Shown in pieces: positions 40,723-49,227 of a stretch of DNA of 53,695 nucleotides. Made by a program: the position numbers and the translations under genes. Each line of letters starts with the position of its first letter. Position 1 is the first letter of the stretch. The stretch is taken from contig CANJXI010000018.1 in assembly GCA_947478785.1 (NCBI GenBank), positions 1 to 53,695 on the forward strand. Reading direction: 5' to 3'. This DNA comes from Caulobacteraceae bacterium. GTDB taxonomy: Bacteria > Pseudomonadota > Alphaproteobacteria > Caulobacterales > Caulobacteraceae. The notes beneath the pieces are model-generated. The model ran no database searches, was not told the DNA's origin, and saw nothing but the letters and a program-made list of their open reading frames with translations.

Positions 40723-41807
40723 CGCATGGGCTCCGTACGCGCGGCCTGGGAAAGCTGATCGAGGATATCGGGGCGGCCGGCATAGCGGACACGGGCGTCC
40801 TTCAGGGTCGCCTCGCGCTTGGCGGTTTCGCCCAGCACCGCGTAGGCGCGGACCAGCCTGACCCAGCCGTCGGGATCGTCGGGCTTGACCCGCAGCCGCG
40901 CCGCCAGGCCCGCCACCATGCCCCGGATGGCGGTGAGCTGGTCGGCCGACAAGGCCGGCCCCGCCGCCGGCGCGGGCTGGGCGGCCGCTTCGGCGATGGC
41001 GCGCCGCAACCTCGGCAGCCGGGGATCGTCGGGCGGCAGATCGGCCTCGAGCGCGCGCCAGGCGGCCAGTCCGCCGGCCCGGTCGCCGGCGGCGATCTGT
41101 CCCTGGGCCAGGTAGAACCGCGCCGCGGCGGACTTCGGGTCAAGCTTGAGATCCTGATTGAAGGCGGCCCGGGCGTCGGCGGTCATCTGGCCGCCGGCCT
41201 GCAGCATCAGGGCTTCGCCCAGCATCTCCCACAGCTCGGCCCGATCGGGCGCGAGCCTCACGGCCTGGCGCAAGGCGCGCGCCGCGCCCGCGGGATTGTC
41301 GGAGGCGCCTTCGGCCAGCGCCAGGAATCGATAGCCCTCCGGATCGTCGGGCCGCTCGCGCGTCAGCCTCTGCAGCACGGCGGCCATCTGAGGCGGGGAG
41401 AGCTCGGTCGGGCTGACGGCCCGCCAGTGGGTCAGCCGGGCCTCGAACGGCTGGTCGGCCATGCCCGGCGCGCCAAGCCCCAGGTAGAGCAGCAAGGCCA
41501 GGGCGGCCGGAACGGACACCGCGCCCAGCAGGATCACGCCCCTGGGCGAGGCGGCGGACCAGACTTCGCTCGGCCGATCGGCGGCGTCCAGCAGACGGCG
41601 GGCGGCCTCCGCCTCGGCGCTCTTGCGCTCGGCCGCGCCGAGCAGGCCGCGGTCGGCGAGTTCTCCAATTTCCGCGAGCTGGCGTCGGTAGAGGACCGGC
41701 ATGGGATCGGCGGGCTCGGCCAGCGTCGCGGCGCGGGCGGCGCGCATCAGGACAAGAAGGGCGGCTGCGGCCGAAAGTACGCCGGCTGTGGCCCAGAAGG
41801 CGATCAT
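40719..41807 (-). CDS. ccmI: Cytochrome c biogenesis protein CcmI (CycH)
   Basis: A 362-residue protein with two membrane spans (about 3-22 and 92-112) around a cytoplasmic leucine-rich stretch, then a periplasmic TPR-rich domain (from about 130) that binds the C-terminus of apocytochrome c. First of the overlapping ccmIEFH operon; ccmABCD and ccmG are not nearby, as usual in alphaproteobacteria. Confidence 0.92.
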   Translation of the reverse strand: MIAFWATAGVLSAAAALLVLMRAARAATLAEPADPMPVLYRRQLAEIGELADRGLLGAAERKSAEAEAARRLLDAADRPSEVWSAASPRGVILLGAVSVPAALALLLYLGLGAPGMADQPFEARLTHWRAVSPTELSPPQMAAVLQRLTRERPDDPEGYRFLALAEGASDNPAGAARALRQAVRLAPDRAELWEMLGEALMLQAGGQMTADARAAFNQDLKLDPKSAAARFYLAQGQIAAGDRAGGLAAWRALEADLPPDDPRLPRLRRAIAEAAAQPAPAAGPALSADQLTAIRGMVAGLAARLRVKPDDPDGWVRLVRAYAVLGETAKREATLKDARVRYAGRPDILDQLSQAARTEPMR

Positions 41808-41855
41808 GGCAGGCGTGTAGCCGAAAGCGTCTGTCAGCGCGAGGGGTCTCGCCGG

Positions 41856-43214
41856 TCAGGCGGCGTGCGCGGCGCCTTCGCAATGGCAGGCGGTCGCGGT
41901 GCGGCGGCGGATCAGCTCGGCGGCTTTCTCGTCGCGCACCATCAGGGCGAAGTCTGCCGCGATGTGCAGGAAGGCGGCGGCGATCTCCATGTCCTCGACG
42001 CCGCCGTTCCTGACCTGATCCAGCGTGTCCTCGACATAGTGGTCGAGCATGCCGCCGATCTTCTCCAAGGCCTTGGAATGGGCGGCGGAGAATCCCGCGT
42101 AGTTGGCGCTCGAGCGGATTTCCTGGGTGAAGGCGAGCAGCGTCCTGCCCCGGCCGACGGCGCGCGGTTCAGGGGCGACGGACAGCCGCGAACGGGTCTT
42201 GCGACCGATCGTTTCCATCGGCAGCGCCGCGGCGGCGACCTTCTCGGCCTCCCGCAGGCGGGCCTCGACCACATTGGCCAGCGCCTTGCGCTGATTGACG
42301 ATGCGCTGGCCCCAGCCGTGATCGCGCGAGAGCTCGAGACAGGCCTCGACCTCGGTGGTCTGCCGGGCGAGCACACCGACCGTCCGGCCCGCCGCGCGGC
42401 CGACCTCGGGGCCGGCGTCGATGTCGAACGTGCTGATCGTCTTCAGGGCCTCGTCGATCTCGGTCATCACCCGCTCGCCGAACCCGCCGACCTCGGACTC
42501 GGCCAGATAGCGCTCGGTGGGCTTGTCCATCACCGCCGAGATGATCCTGAGCACCAGCCACGGCGGCGAAAGCTGAGCGGCCAGCATCTCGAAGAAGCGC
42601 GGACCGGCGTCATCGGCGACCTCCACCGCGTCGTTGTAGGCGAGGCGCGCGGCTGCGGCGGTCTCTTCGCCGGCGTGCGCGATCCAGTTGGGCAGCCGCA
42701 CGATCGCACGGCGGACGACAGGCGCGAGATCGAGGCATGCGGCGAAGGCGGCCGCGCCGCCCGGCTGGGCGCGCTGGCAGAGTTCGGCGACCAGGCGAAA
42801 TTCTCGCTGGTCGCTGTTGCGCACAGCGCCGGCCGCCAGACGCGTCAGGGCGTCGAAGGGGGCGATCACGTTGGTCGGCGCATCGTCCTCCGGCAGGGTG
42901 GCGGCGGCGGCGGCGACACCCTCGGGGCTCAGCACCTTGAGGCCTTGCCAGAGAAGCGACAGCGCACGGGCGGGGAAGACCAGTTGCCGGGTGCTGACGC
43001 CGTCTCCGACGCACATCGGGGCCACCGGCTGGAGGACCATGTTGCGCAGGCGACGGTCGGCGGCCTCGATCTCGACGAGCCTGCGCACGCCGGCCAAGGC
43101 CGTGTCCCCGCCGGTTTCGGCCAGCGCCTGCTGCAGGCGCCCGACGATTCCGTCCGGGGCGGATTCCACCAGCGTCCTGACGATCGCAATCTTGCGTTCG
43201 GTGAGGGCGACCAT
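41856..43214 (-). CDS. Large helical protein of unknown function
   Basis: A 452-residue, cytoplasmic, alanine-rich protein, almost entirely helical, without a signal peptide or membrane span. It opens MVALTERKIAIVRTLVESAP and includes a region around 330-345 with SRLSVAPEPRAVGRGR that looks like a linker. I do not recognise the family; HEAT-like helical repeats are possible. GGAG precedes the ATG at 43214. It is 48 bases upstream of ccmI, so it may be cotranscribed with the cytochrome c genes. Confidence 0.75.
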   Translation of the reverse strand: MVALTERKIAIVRTLVESAPDGIVGRLQQALAETGGDTALAGVRRLVEIEAADRRLRNMVLQPVAPMCVGDGVSTRQLVFPARALSLLWQGLKVLSPEGVAAAAATLPEDDAPTNVIAPFDALTRLAAGAVRNSDQREFRLVAELCQRAQPGGAAAFAACLDLAPVVRRAIVRLPNWIAHAGEETAAAARLAYNDAVEVADDAGPRFFEMLAAQLSPPWLVLRIISAVMDKPTERYLAESEVGGFGERVMTEIDEALKTISTFDIDAGPEVGRAAGRTVGVLARQTTEVEACLELSRDHGWGQRIVNQRKALANVVEARLREAEKVAAAALPMETIGRKTRSRLSVAPEPRAVGRGRTLLAFTQEIRSSANYAGFSAAHSKALEKIGGMLDHYVEDTLDQVRNGGVEDMEIAAAFLHIAADFALMVRDEKAAELIRRRTATACHCEGAAHAA

Positions 43215-43297
43215 TGACGGCTCCAGAGGCGGGACGTGTCCCACCAAGCCACGATCATGCCAAACGCCGGTTAAGGTTCTCCAAATATTACGGCGGG

Positions 43298-44683
43298 TTA
43301 GCCGTCCGCCCGCGGAAGGTCGACCTCTACCCTGAGCCCACCGAGGGCGTCTGCGGCATTCAGGCGCAGGCTCCCGCCATAGGCCCGGGCCAGTTCGTCG
43401 ACGATGGAAAGGCCGAGGCCGGAGCCCGGCGCGGTCTCATCCAGACGCGCGCCCCGGCGCAGCACCTCCTCGCGGCGGTCGGGCGGCAGGCCCGGACCGT
43501 CGTCGTCCACGGTCAGGCGGAAGCGGGCCGCGCCAAGCGGCTCGACCCTGACCCGCACCTTCGCGCGGCCCCACTTGCAGGCGTTCTCGATGACGTTGCC
43601 GGCGATCTCCAGCAGGTCCTGCCGCTCGCCCAGGAAGTGGATGTCCTCGGGCGCGTCCCAGTCGATGGCCACGCCCTTGTCGCGGTAGATGCGCTCGAGG
43701 GTGCGCGACAGCTCGTCGAGAACCTCGGCCACGGCGGTGCGTTCGCCCAGGCCCTGGGTGCGGGCCGCCGCGCGGGCGCGGCGCAGGTGATGATCGACCT
43801 GCTGCTGCATCAGCTCGGCCTGGCGGGTGACCAGTTCGGCGAGGGGACCGGGCCGCTGGCCGGCCTCGGTGACCATCACCGAGATCGGAGTCTTCAGCGC
43901 GTGGGCCAGGTTGCCGACGTGGGTGCGCTGGCGCTCGACGACCTCCTGGTTGTGCGCCACCAGTGCGTTGAGCTCCTCGGCCAGCGGGGTGAGCTCGCTC
44001 GGATAGGCGCCGACCAGGCGCTCGGTCTTGCCGCGGCGGACCGAGGCGACCTCGCTGCGCAGGGCGAAGAGCGGCCGCAGGCCCACGCGCACCTGGATGA
44101 CGATGGCGACGATCAGCCCGCCGCCCAGCAGGATGAAGGCCGCGGCGGTGGCGGCGACGAAACCCCGCACATCGCGGTTGATCGACGAGCGGTCCTCGGC
44201 GGCGAAGAAAATCACCGGGACCTTGCGCCCTGGCAGCAGGTTCTGCTGGGCGCGAACCCGCAGCGGCTCGTTCTGAGGCCCGCGGCTGTCGTAGGCGATG
44301 TATTTTCCCGGATTGGCCTTGAAGCGGGCCACCAGGTCGGGCGGCGTCCGCAAGACCGAGTCGAACAGCGAATAGGACCGGACGAGGGGCCGGACCCCGC
44401 CGGCCGCGGTGGGCTCGGCCAGCTCCCAGTAGCGGCCGGAATAGGCGCGCAGCGCCCGCTCGTCGGTGAGCGGGGGCGCGAACACCGCGCCACCGTCGAC
44501 GGTGGAATAGGTGGTTAGGTTGTCGATCAGCTCGGACAGGGTCTGGTCGAGGCGGCGGATCGCGGCCTGCTGGAAGAGTAGCGCCAGCACCACGGCCGAG
44601 ACCACCAGGGCCGCGAGGCTCCAGCCCAGGGCCAGCAGCACCAGGCGCCGCGCCAGCGACGGTTGCCCGAGCGCCCCCGCCAT
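43298..44683 (-). CDS. Sensor histidine kinase (PhoQ/FeuQ-like)
   Basis: A 461-residue inner-membrane kinase: spans at about 15-38 and 174-197 flanking a periplasmic domain of about 135 residues, a linker/HAMP, HisKA with His261 in NLAHALKTPIS, and HATPase boxes (NVIENACKWG, DDGPGLP, GSGLGLSIV). It lies 12 bases after its regulator, itself preceded by a small PepSY protein. That order and the PhoQ-like layout recall rhizobial FeuN-FeuP-FeuQ, where a small periplasmic protein restrains the kinase. Confidence 0.9.
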   Translation of the reverse strand: MAGALGQPSLARRLVLLALGWSLAALVVSAVVLALLFQQAAIRRLDQTLSELIDNLTTYSTVDGGAVFAPPLTDERALRAYSGRYWELAEPTAAGGVRPLVRSYSLFDSVLRTPPDLVARFKANPGKYIAYDSRGPQNEPLRVRAQQNLLPGRKVPVIFFAAEDRSSINRDVRGFVAATAAAFILLGGGLIVAIVIQVRVGLRPLFALRSEVASVRRGKTERLVGAYPSELTPLAEELNALVAHNQEVVERQRTHVGNLAHALKTPISVMVTEAGQRPGPLAELVTRQAELMQQQVDHHLRRARAAARTQGLGERTAVAEVLDELSRTLERIYRDKGVAIDWDAPEDIHFLGERQDLLEIAGNVIENACKWGRAKVRVRVEPLGAARFRLTVDDDGPGLPPDRREEVLRRGARLDETAPGSGLGLSIVDELARAYGGSLRLNAADALGGLRVEVDLPRADG

Positions 44684-44695
44684 ACGGCTAGCCGA

Positions 44696-45388
44696 TCACG
44701 AGGCCTTGGCCTCGTCGTCGGTCTCGCCTTCCGGGCAGGTCAGGCGGTAGCCCAGGCCCCGGACGGTCTCGATGCGGTCGGCGCCGATCTTCTTGCGGAC
44801 CCGGCCGATGAACACCTCGATGGTGTTGGAGTCGCGGTCGAAGTCCTGGTCGTAGAGATGCTCGACCAGCTCGGTGCGGCTGATCACCCGGCCCTGGTGC
44901 ATCATCAGATAGTGCAGCAGGCGGTATTCCAGCGAGGTCAGCCTGAGCGGCTCGCCGTTGACGCTGGCGCGGGCGGCCCTCGGGTCCAGCCGCAGGCCGC
45001 CGCAGGCCAGGTTCGGCGCCGAATGGCCGGCCGAGCGGCGCAGCAGGGCGCGCAGGCGGGCCAGCAGTTCCTCGGTGTGGAAGGGCTTGGTCAGGTAGTC
45101 GTCGGCGCCTGCGTCGAAGCCGGCCACCTTCTCGCTCCAGGCCCCCCGGGCGGTGAGGATCAGGACGGGGCTGGCCATGTTCTCGCGCCGCCAGCGCTCC
45201 AGCACCGAGACCCCGTCCACCTTGGGCAGCCCAAGGTCGAGGATCACCGCGTCATAGGGCTCGGTCTCGCCCAGGAACTGGGCCTCCTCGCCGTCGGGGG
45301 CGTGGTCGACCGCATAGCCCGCGTCGGCCAGCGCCTGCTTCAGCTGGCGGGAGAGGTCGGGGTCGTCTTCGACAAGCAGGATGCGCAA
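44696..45388 (-). CDS. OmpR-family response regulator (PhoP/FeuP-like)
   Basis: A 230-residue regulator with receiver (Asp8/Asp9, phosphoacceptor Asp51 in AVILDLGLPKVDG, Lys in LTKPFHTEE) and OmpR-type winged helix (LTSLEYRLLHYLMMHQG; IEVFIGRVRKKIG). Between the PepSY gene (24 bases) and its kinase (12 bases). Confidence 0.93.
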   Translation of the reverse strand: MRILLVEDDPDLSRQLKQALADAGYAVDHAPDGEEAQFLGETEPYDAVILDLGLPKVDGVSVLERWRRENMASPVLILTARGAWSEKVAGFDAGADDYLTKPFHTEELLARLRALLRRSAGHSAPNLACGGLRLDPRAARASVNGEPLRLTSLEYRLLHYLMMHQGRVISRTELVEHLYDQDFDRDSNTIEVFIGRVRKKIGADRIETVRGLGYRLTCPEGETDDEAKAS

Positions 45389-45412
45389 CGGAGGTCTCTT
45401 TCTAACGGCGGG

Positions 45413-45736
45413 TCAGCCGCCCTGCTGGCCGATGATCTGGCCGCTCTGGGCGTCGACGATGAAGACCACCAGCTGGTTGTTCTTTGCCAGCTGCCACTGG
45501 ACGAAATAGGCCGGCCGGCCGCCGTAGTCGCCCTGGGTGGTGTTCATCTGGCGGCCCGGATAGCGCTGGGCGATCGTGGCGATAACGCGCGACAGCGGCG
45601 CCTGGCGCCCCGCCGTCACCGCCTCGCGGGCGGAGTCCTGCGGACCGTGGCCGCCGCCGGGGCGATCCTGCGCCGGCGCGGCCGCCGGCGCGGCGGCCCC
45701 CAGCAGCAGGGCGGCGATGAGGAGAGCGCGTTTCAT
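45413..45736 (-). CDS. Small exported PepSY-like protein
   Basis: A 107-residue protein with a signal peptide (LLIAALLLGAAAPAAAPA) and a PepSY-type domain (VIATIAQRYPGRQMNTTQ, YFVQWQLAKNNQLVVFIVDAQSG). PepSY proteins upstream of PhoPQ-like pairs are often ligands or inhibitors of the kinase; FeuN is the closest described analogue by position. First gene of the three-gene unit. Confidence 0.85.
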   Translation of the reverse strand: MKRALLIAALLLGAAAPAAAPAQDRPGGGHGPQDSAREAVTAGRQAPLSRVIATIAQRYPGRQMNTTQGDYGGRPAYFVQWQLAKNNQLVVFIVDAQSGQIIGQQGG

Positions 45737-45822
45737 GGACCTGAACCTAGCCGCCCGCGACTGAACCGGGCCTGAACACCCGGTTATGGGGCGCACGGCC
45801 AAGGCTGTCACCCAGGCGGGGT

Positions 45823-46767
45823 TCAACGGCGCTTTGGCGCATAGGGCCGGTCGCGTTTCCAGACCTCGGCGAAGCGTTCGAGATCGGGATCTGAAGCTTC
45901 CGGCAGGGTGACCACCAGCCGCGCGAAGAGGTCTCCGCGAAGGCCCTTGGGGTCGGCGAGGCCGCGGCCCTTGAGCCGCAGGCGGGTCCCGGTGTTGGCG
46001 CCCTTGGGAATGGTAAGGGTCACCGGGCCGTCAGGGGTCGGCGCCTCGGCCTTGCCCCCCAGCACCGCGTCATAGACCGCCACCGGCACGTCCATCACCA
46101 GCACCTCGCCCTCGCGGCGGAAGATCGGATGCTCCTTGATGGTCAGTTCGATCATGGCGTCGCCGGGAGCCGTGCGGCCGGGCGAACCCTGCCCCTTCAG
46201 GCGCAGCGTCTGGCCCTCCTGCGCGCCCTTGGGGATGGTGACGTCGATGGTCCGGCCGTCGGAGAAGGCGATCCGCCGCTTGGCGCCGCGGATGGCGTCC
46301 TCCAGGTCGATCTCGAGCTGGGCGCGGACATCGGCGCCGCGGCCGAAGCCGCCGCCCGGTCCCGCCCCGCCGCCCCGCGGTCCGCCGCCGCGGCCGCCGA
46401 ACATCTCGCCCAGGATGTCGCCCAGGTCGACGCCCTCGAAGGTCTCCGAGCGGTAGGCCCCGCCGCCGCCACGGCCGAAGCCGCCCTCGGGCGGCGCGCC
46501 CCACGGTCCGGCGCCGCCGCCCGGGAAACCGCGCGCGGTCTCGCGGCCGTCGGCGTCGATCTCGCCGGCGTCGAACTTCTTGCGCTTGGGGACGTCGCCC
46601 AGGATGTCGAAGGCCGCCGAGACCCGCTTGAAGCGCTCCTCGGCCTCCTTGTTGTTGGGATTGGTGTCGGGGTGATTGGCCTTGGCGAGCTTACGGAACG
46701 CCTTGCGGATTTCGTCCGCGCTCGCCGAACGGGAGACGCCCAGGACCTGATAGGGGTCGCTCGCCAA
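45823..46767 (-). CDS. CbpA-like DnaJ-family co-chaperone
   Basis: A 314-residue class B J-protein: J-domain 4-69 with His32-Pro33-Asp34, a Gly/Phe-rich linker (about 78-140, unusually glycine-rich), and the two beta-sandwich C-terminal peptide-binding domains (IDVTIPKGAQEGQTLRLKG, GPVTLTIPKGANTG). There is no zinc finger, so it is CbpA/DjlA-class rather than DnaJ. It stimulates DnaK and delivers clients. Confidence 0.93.
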   Translation of the reverse strand: MASDPYQVLGVSRSASADEIRKAFRKLAKANHPDTNPNNKEAEERFKRVSAAFDILGDVPKRKKFDAGEIDADGRETARGFPGGGAGPWGAPPEGGFGRGGGGAYRSETFEGVDLGDILGEMFGGRGGGPRGGGAGPGGGFGRGADVRAQLEIDLEDAIRGAKRRIAFSDGRTIDVTIPKGAQEGQTLRLKGQGSPGRTAPGDAMIELTIKEHPIFRREGEVLVMDVPVAVYDAVLGGKAEAPTPDGPVTLTIPKGANTGTRLRLKGRGLADPKGLRGDLFARLVVTLPEASDPDLERFAEVWKRDRPYAPKRR

Positions 46768-46892
46768 TGAAACCTGTCCCTTGCTAAGCCGATGGGGGGA
46801 AGCGGCTATCTAGATCGGTTCGTTCCGCCTTGCACGCAAGAGCGGGTGTGGCAGAAATATCACGTTTGTCCCCCGGGCGCCCCCGAGAGCGT

Positions 46893-47366
46893 TCATTTGC
46901 GGCCGCGTTCTTCCATCAGGTCCCAGGCCGCGAAGTCGAGCGCGTCCTCGGGGTCGGCCAGCACGGCCTCGCTGATGGTCTGGCCGCGCACCGAGACGCC
47001 GGCCCGGTGGACGCTCTCCGGATCGCCGGAGACCAGCGGATGCCAGGCGGCCAGGTCGCGGCCCTCGTGCAGGCGGCGGTAGGCGCAGCTCTTGGGCATC
47101 CAGCCCAGCTGCTCGATGTTGCCGGGTGTCAGCTTCACGCAGTCGGGCACGTGGCGATTGCGGTTCGCATAGTCGGTGCAGACGCAGGCCGCCGCGTCGA
47201 ACAGCTTGCAGTGGACCCGGGTCGGGATGACCTGCTCGGCCTCCTCATCCTCGAAGCGCACGAGGCAGCAGAGCCCGCAGCCGTCGCACAGGCTCTCCCA
47301 CTCCGAGACCGTCATCTGCTCGAGAGTCTTGCGGCGCCAGAAGGGTTCACCGGACATGGGCGGCAT
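46893..47366 (-). CDS. YcgN/UPF0260-family cysteine-cluster protein
   Basis: A 157-residue cytoplasmic protein with nine conserved cysteines, starting with CDGCGLCC (Cys27, 30, 33, 34), then Cys53, Cys61/63, Cys76 and Cys94, as in the UPF0260 (YcgN) family and the broader CxxCxxCC-type metal or FeS cluster proteins. Function unknown. The start at 47366 has AAGGG upstream; a second in-frame ATG lies 9 bases later. Confidence 0.9.
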   Translation of the reverse strand: MPPMSGEPFWRRKTLEQMTVSEWESLCDGCGLCCLVRFEDEEAEQVIPTRVHCKLFDAAACVCTDYANRNRHVPDCVKLTPGNIEQLGWMPKSCAYRRLHEGRDLAAWHPLVSGDPESVHRAGVSVRGQTISEAVLADPEDALDFAAWDLMEERGRK

Positions 47367-47509
47367 CTAGGCCCTTAAGGCCCCCGCCGTCGAGAAAGAT
47401 GGGCCCGTCAGGCGGAGTCGTGGAAGTCGACCGCCGGGGCGGCGGCGGATTCGGTCGGGACGGGGTCCGAGTCCTCCTTCATTCCGCCCTTCAGGTTGAG
47501 GCAAGGCCC

Positions 47510-48289
47510 TCACATATGCGTTGCGCGCCAGGCAACGTAGGCGGCGGTCGCGAGCACCATGATCGCGAAAATCCGGCGGGCCGCGCCCGCGTGTTTCGCC
47601 AGGGTCCGGGCCAGTGGAATGCCGGCCAAGGCGCCGCCCGCGCCGCCCGCCACCAGCGCGGCGAAGACCGGCCAGTCGACGAGACCCGCGGCGGCGTAGC
47701 TGAGGCTGGTGGCGGCGCCGAACAGGACGACCGAGACCAGCGACGAGGCCGCCGCATTGGCCAGGGTCATGCCCGTTGCGGCCATCAGTCCCGGCACGAT
47801 CAGGAATCCGCCGCCGATGCCGAAGAAGCCGGCCGCGAGGCCCACCCCAAGGCCAAGGGGCGCCAGTTTGAGCGTCAGGGCCGGCGTCAGGTGGACGGCC
47901 GGGTCACCGTCCTGCTTTCGTGGCGCAAGCATCGAGACGCCCACCACCGCCATGGCCACGGCGAACCACAGGAGCAGGCGACCGCCATCCATCTGTTTGG
48001 CGAGGTGAGCGCCGACCAGGGACCCAGCGAGGCCCGCCCCGCCGAACACCAGGGCGCAGGGCCATTTGACCCGCCCGGCCCTCGCCTGCCCGCCCAGCCC
48101 CACGGCGGCGTTGACCGCCACGGCTGCCGCCGCCGTGCCGATGGCGACGTGCGGGTCGCGCACGCCCACGACATAGAGCAGGAGCGGCGTCGCCAGCACC
48201 GAGCCGCCGCCGCCGAACATCGACAGCAGCAGTCCGATCAGGGCGCCGCCCACGACGGCCAGCGGCAGGGCGTAGGCGGTCAGGTCCAC
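47510..48289 (-). CDS. TauE/SafE-family sulfite/anion exporter
   Basis: A 259-residue inner-membrane protein with about eight spans and the two repeated TauE/SafE signatures (GLLLSMFGGGGSVLATPLL near the start and AGFFGIGGGFLIVPGLMA mid-protein). It probably exports sulfite or thiosulfate produced by the persulfide dioxygenase of this locus. It begins 3 bases after the rhodanese stop. Confidence 0.9.
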   Translation of the reverse strand: MDLTAYALPLAVVGGALIGLLLSMFGGGGSVLATPLLLYVVGVRDPHVAIGTAAAAVAVNAAVGLGGQARAGRVKWPCALVFGGAGLAGSLVGAHLAKQMDGGRLLLWFAVAMAVVGVSMLAPRKQDGDPAVHLTPALTLKLAPLGLGVGLAAGFFGIGGGFLIVPGLMAATGMTLANAAASSLVSVVLFGAATSLSYAAAGLVDWPVFAALVAGGAGGALAGIPLARTLAKHAGAARRIFAIMVLATAAYVAWRATHM

Positions 48290-48292
48290 GGA

Positions 48293-48826
48293 TCAGGTCC
48301 GAGCAGACCGGTTCCAAGGCATCAACGCGAGCAGCCTGGCCATGCCACAGAAGCCGGTGGCCCCGGCCATGGCCAGTCCCACGCCGACGGCGCCGGACAG
48401 GATGAAGAAGGCCGGATGGACGGCAAAGCCCAACACAACCCCCGCCGTCACCAGAATACCGGCGGCGAGCTGCACCTGGCGCATGATCTCCAGCGGCGCC
48501 TTGCGGTTTTCCCAGAGCGGCAGGCCGGCCTGGGCCCATCCGTCCAGGCCGCCTTCGAGCAGCAGGAGCGGGCCCTGGACCCCGGCCGCCAGCTTGTCGG
48601 CGTTGGTCTGCGTGCGCATCCCCGAGCGGCAGCTGAAGACGGGGACCTGCCCCGGCTTCAGCCGAAGGTTCGCCGGGTCGAATGCGGAAAGCGGGTGTGA
48701 CTGGGCGCCCTTGATCCGGCTGCGCGCGAATTCGTCGGGTTCGCGGATGTCGACCAGGACCGCGCGATCGGTCCTGAGGAGATTATCGACCTGGGCTGGG
48801 TTGAGGGTCTCGGTCTTGGAAGGCAT
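48293..48826 (-). CDS. Rhodanese with membrane-anchored DUF2892 domain
   Basis: A 177-residue sulfurtransferase: an N-terminal rhodanese domain with the persulfide-forming Cys66 in the active loop CRSGMR, and a C-terminal DUF2892 region with two membrane spans (about 122-160). The layout is that of E. coli YgaP. It moves sulfane sulfur between glutathione persulfide and thiosulfate or sulfite. Its start lies 44 bases inside the end of the ArsR-type repressor gene, so the two are cotranscribed. Confidence 0.92.
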   Translation of the reverse strand: MPSKTETLNPAQVDNLLRTDRAVLVDIREPDEFARSRIKGAQSHPLSAFDPANLRLKPGQVPVFSCRSGMRTQTNADKLAAGVQGPLLLLEGGLDGWAQAGLPLWENRKAPLEIMRQVQLAAGILVTAGVVLGFAVHPAFFILSGAVGVGLAMAGATGFCGMARLLALMPWNRSART

Positions 48827-49154
48827 CGGTCTTCACCACCTTTGGGGGACAGAAGATCTCCGCGAGTGTCGCCATCACCTTGATCGAGGCGGGGTCGCTG
48901 ATCCGGTACCAGATGGTCTGGCCTTCGCGGCGGGTGGCCACGACGCCCTCCTGTCGCAGCACCGCCAGGTGCTGCGACAGGGCCGACTGCGACAGGTCCA
49001 CGTGGGACTGGATGTCCCCAACGGCCCGTTCGCCCTCAGTGAGCTGGCAAAGGATCATCAACCGCCGCTCATTGGCCAGCGCCCGCAGCAGCTTTGCCGC
49101 CGCCGCCGCGCTGGCCTTGAAATCAGCGATGTCGAAGTTCGCGAGATCGAACAT
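48783..49154 (-). CDS. bigR: BigR/SqrR-type sulfide-responsive ArsR repressor
   Basis: A 123-residue ArsR-family winged-helix repressor. Two cysteines, Cys36 (LMILCQLT) and Cys102 (EIFCPP), stand 66 residues apart, exactly as Cys42 and Cys108 of BigR, where persulfides link them by a tetrasulfide or disulfide and release DNA. The recognition helix region is LSQSALSQHLAVLRQEG. No ArsR metal-binding CxC motif is present. It is divergent from the persulfide dioxygenase across an AT-rich 73-base gap and leads the rhodanese-TauE operon. Family function known; its role here inferred. Confidence 0.9.
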   Translation of the reverse strand: MFDLANFDIADFKASAAAAAKLLRALANERRLMILCQLTEGERAVGDIQSHVDLSQSALSQHLAVLRQEGVVATRREGQTIWYRISDPASIKVMATLAEIFCPPKVVKTDAFQDRDPQPSPGR

Positions 49155-49160
49155 TGATGA

Positions 49161-49207
49161 CCCTGATATATTAGTTGATGCTAATTTAGCAAGTTCTTAT
49201 ATATTAC
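49161..49207. promoter_or_regulatory. AT-rich BigR-type operator/promoter region
   Basis: Within the divergent gap the sequence drops to AT-rich: ATATATTAG (49166-49174), the inverted repeat ATTAG-N6-CTAAT (49170-49185), and TATATATTA near 49198-49206. BigR and SqrR bind similar AT-rich sites that overlap the promoters of both divergent units. Confidence 0.55.
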
Positions 49208-49227
49208 CGGCGCTCAGGAGGCTTGCC

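Noticed and set aside
40008..43217. Very long plus-strand open frame of about 1069 codons opposite the ccm genes
   Set aside because: It is the antisense shadow of well-identified genes (ccmF, ccmE, ccmI and the helical protein), with Gly/Arg/Pro-rich composition typical of high-GC complementary frames.
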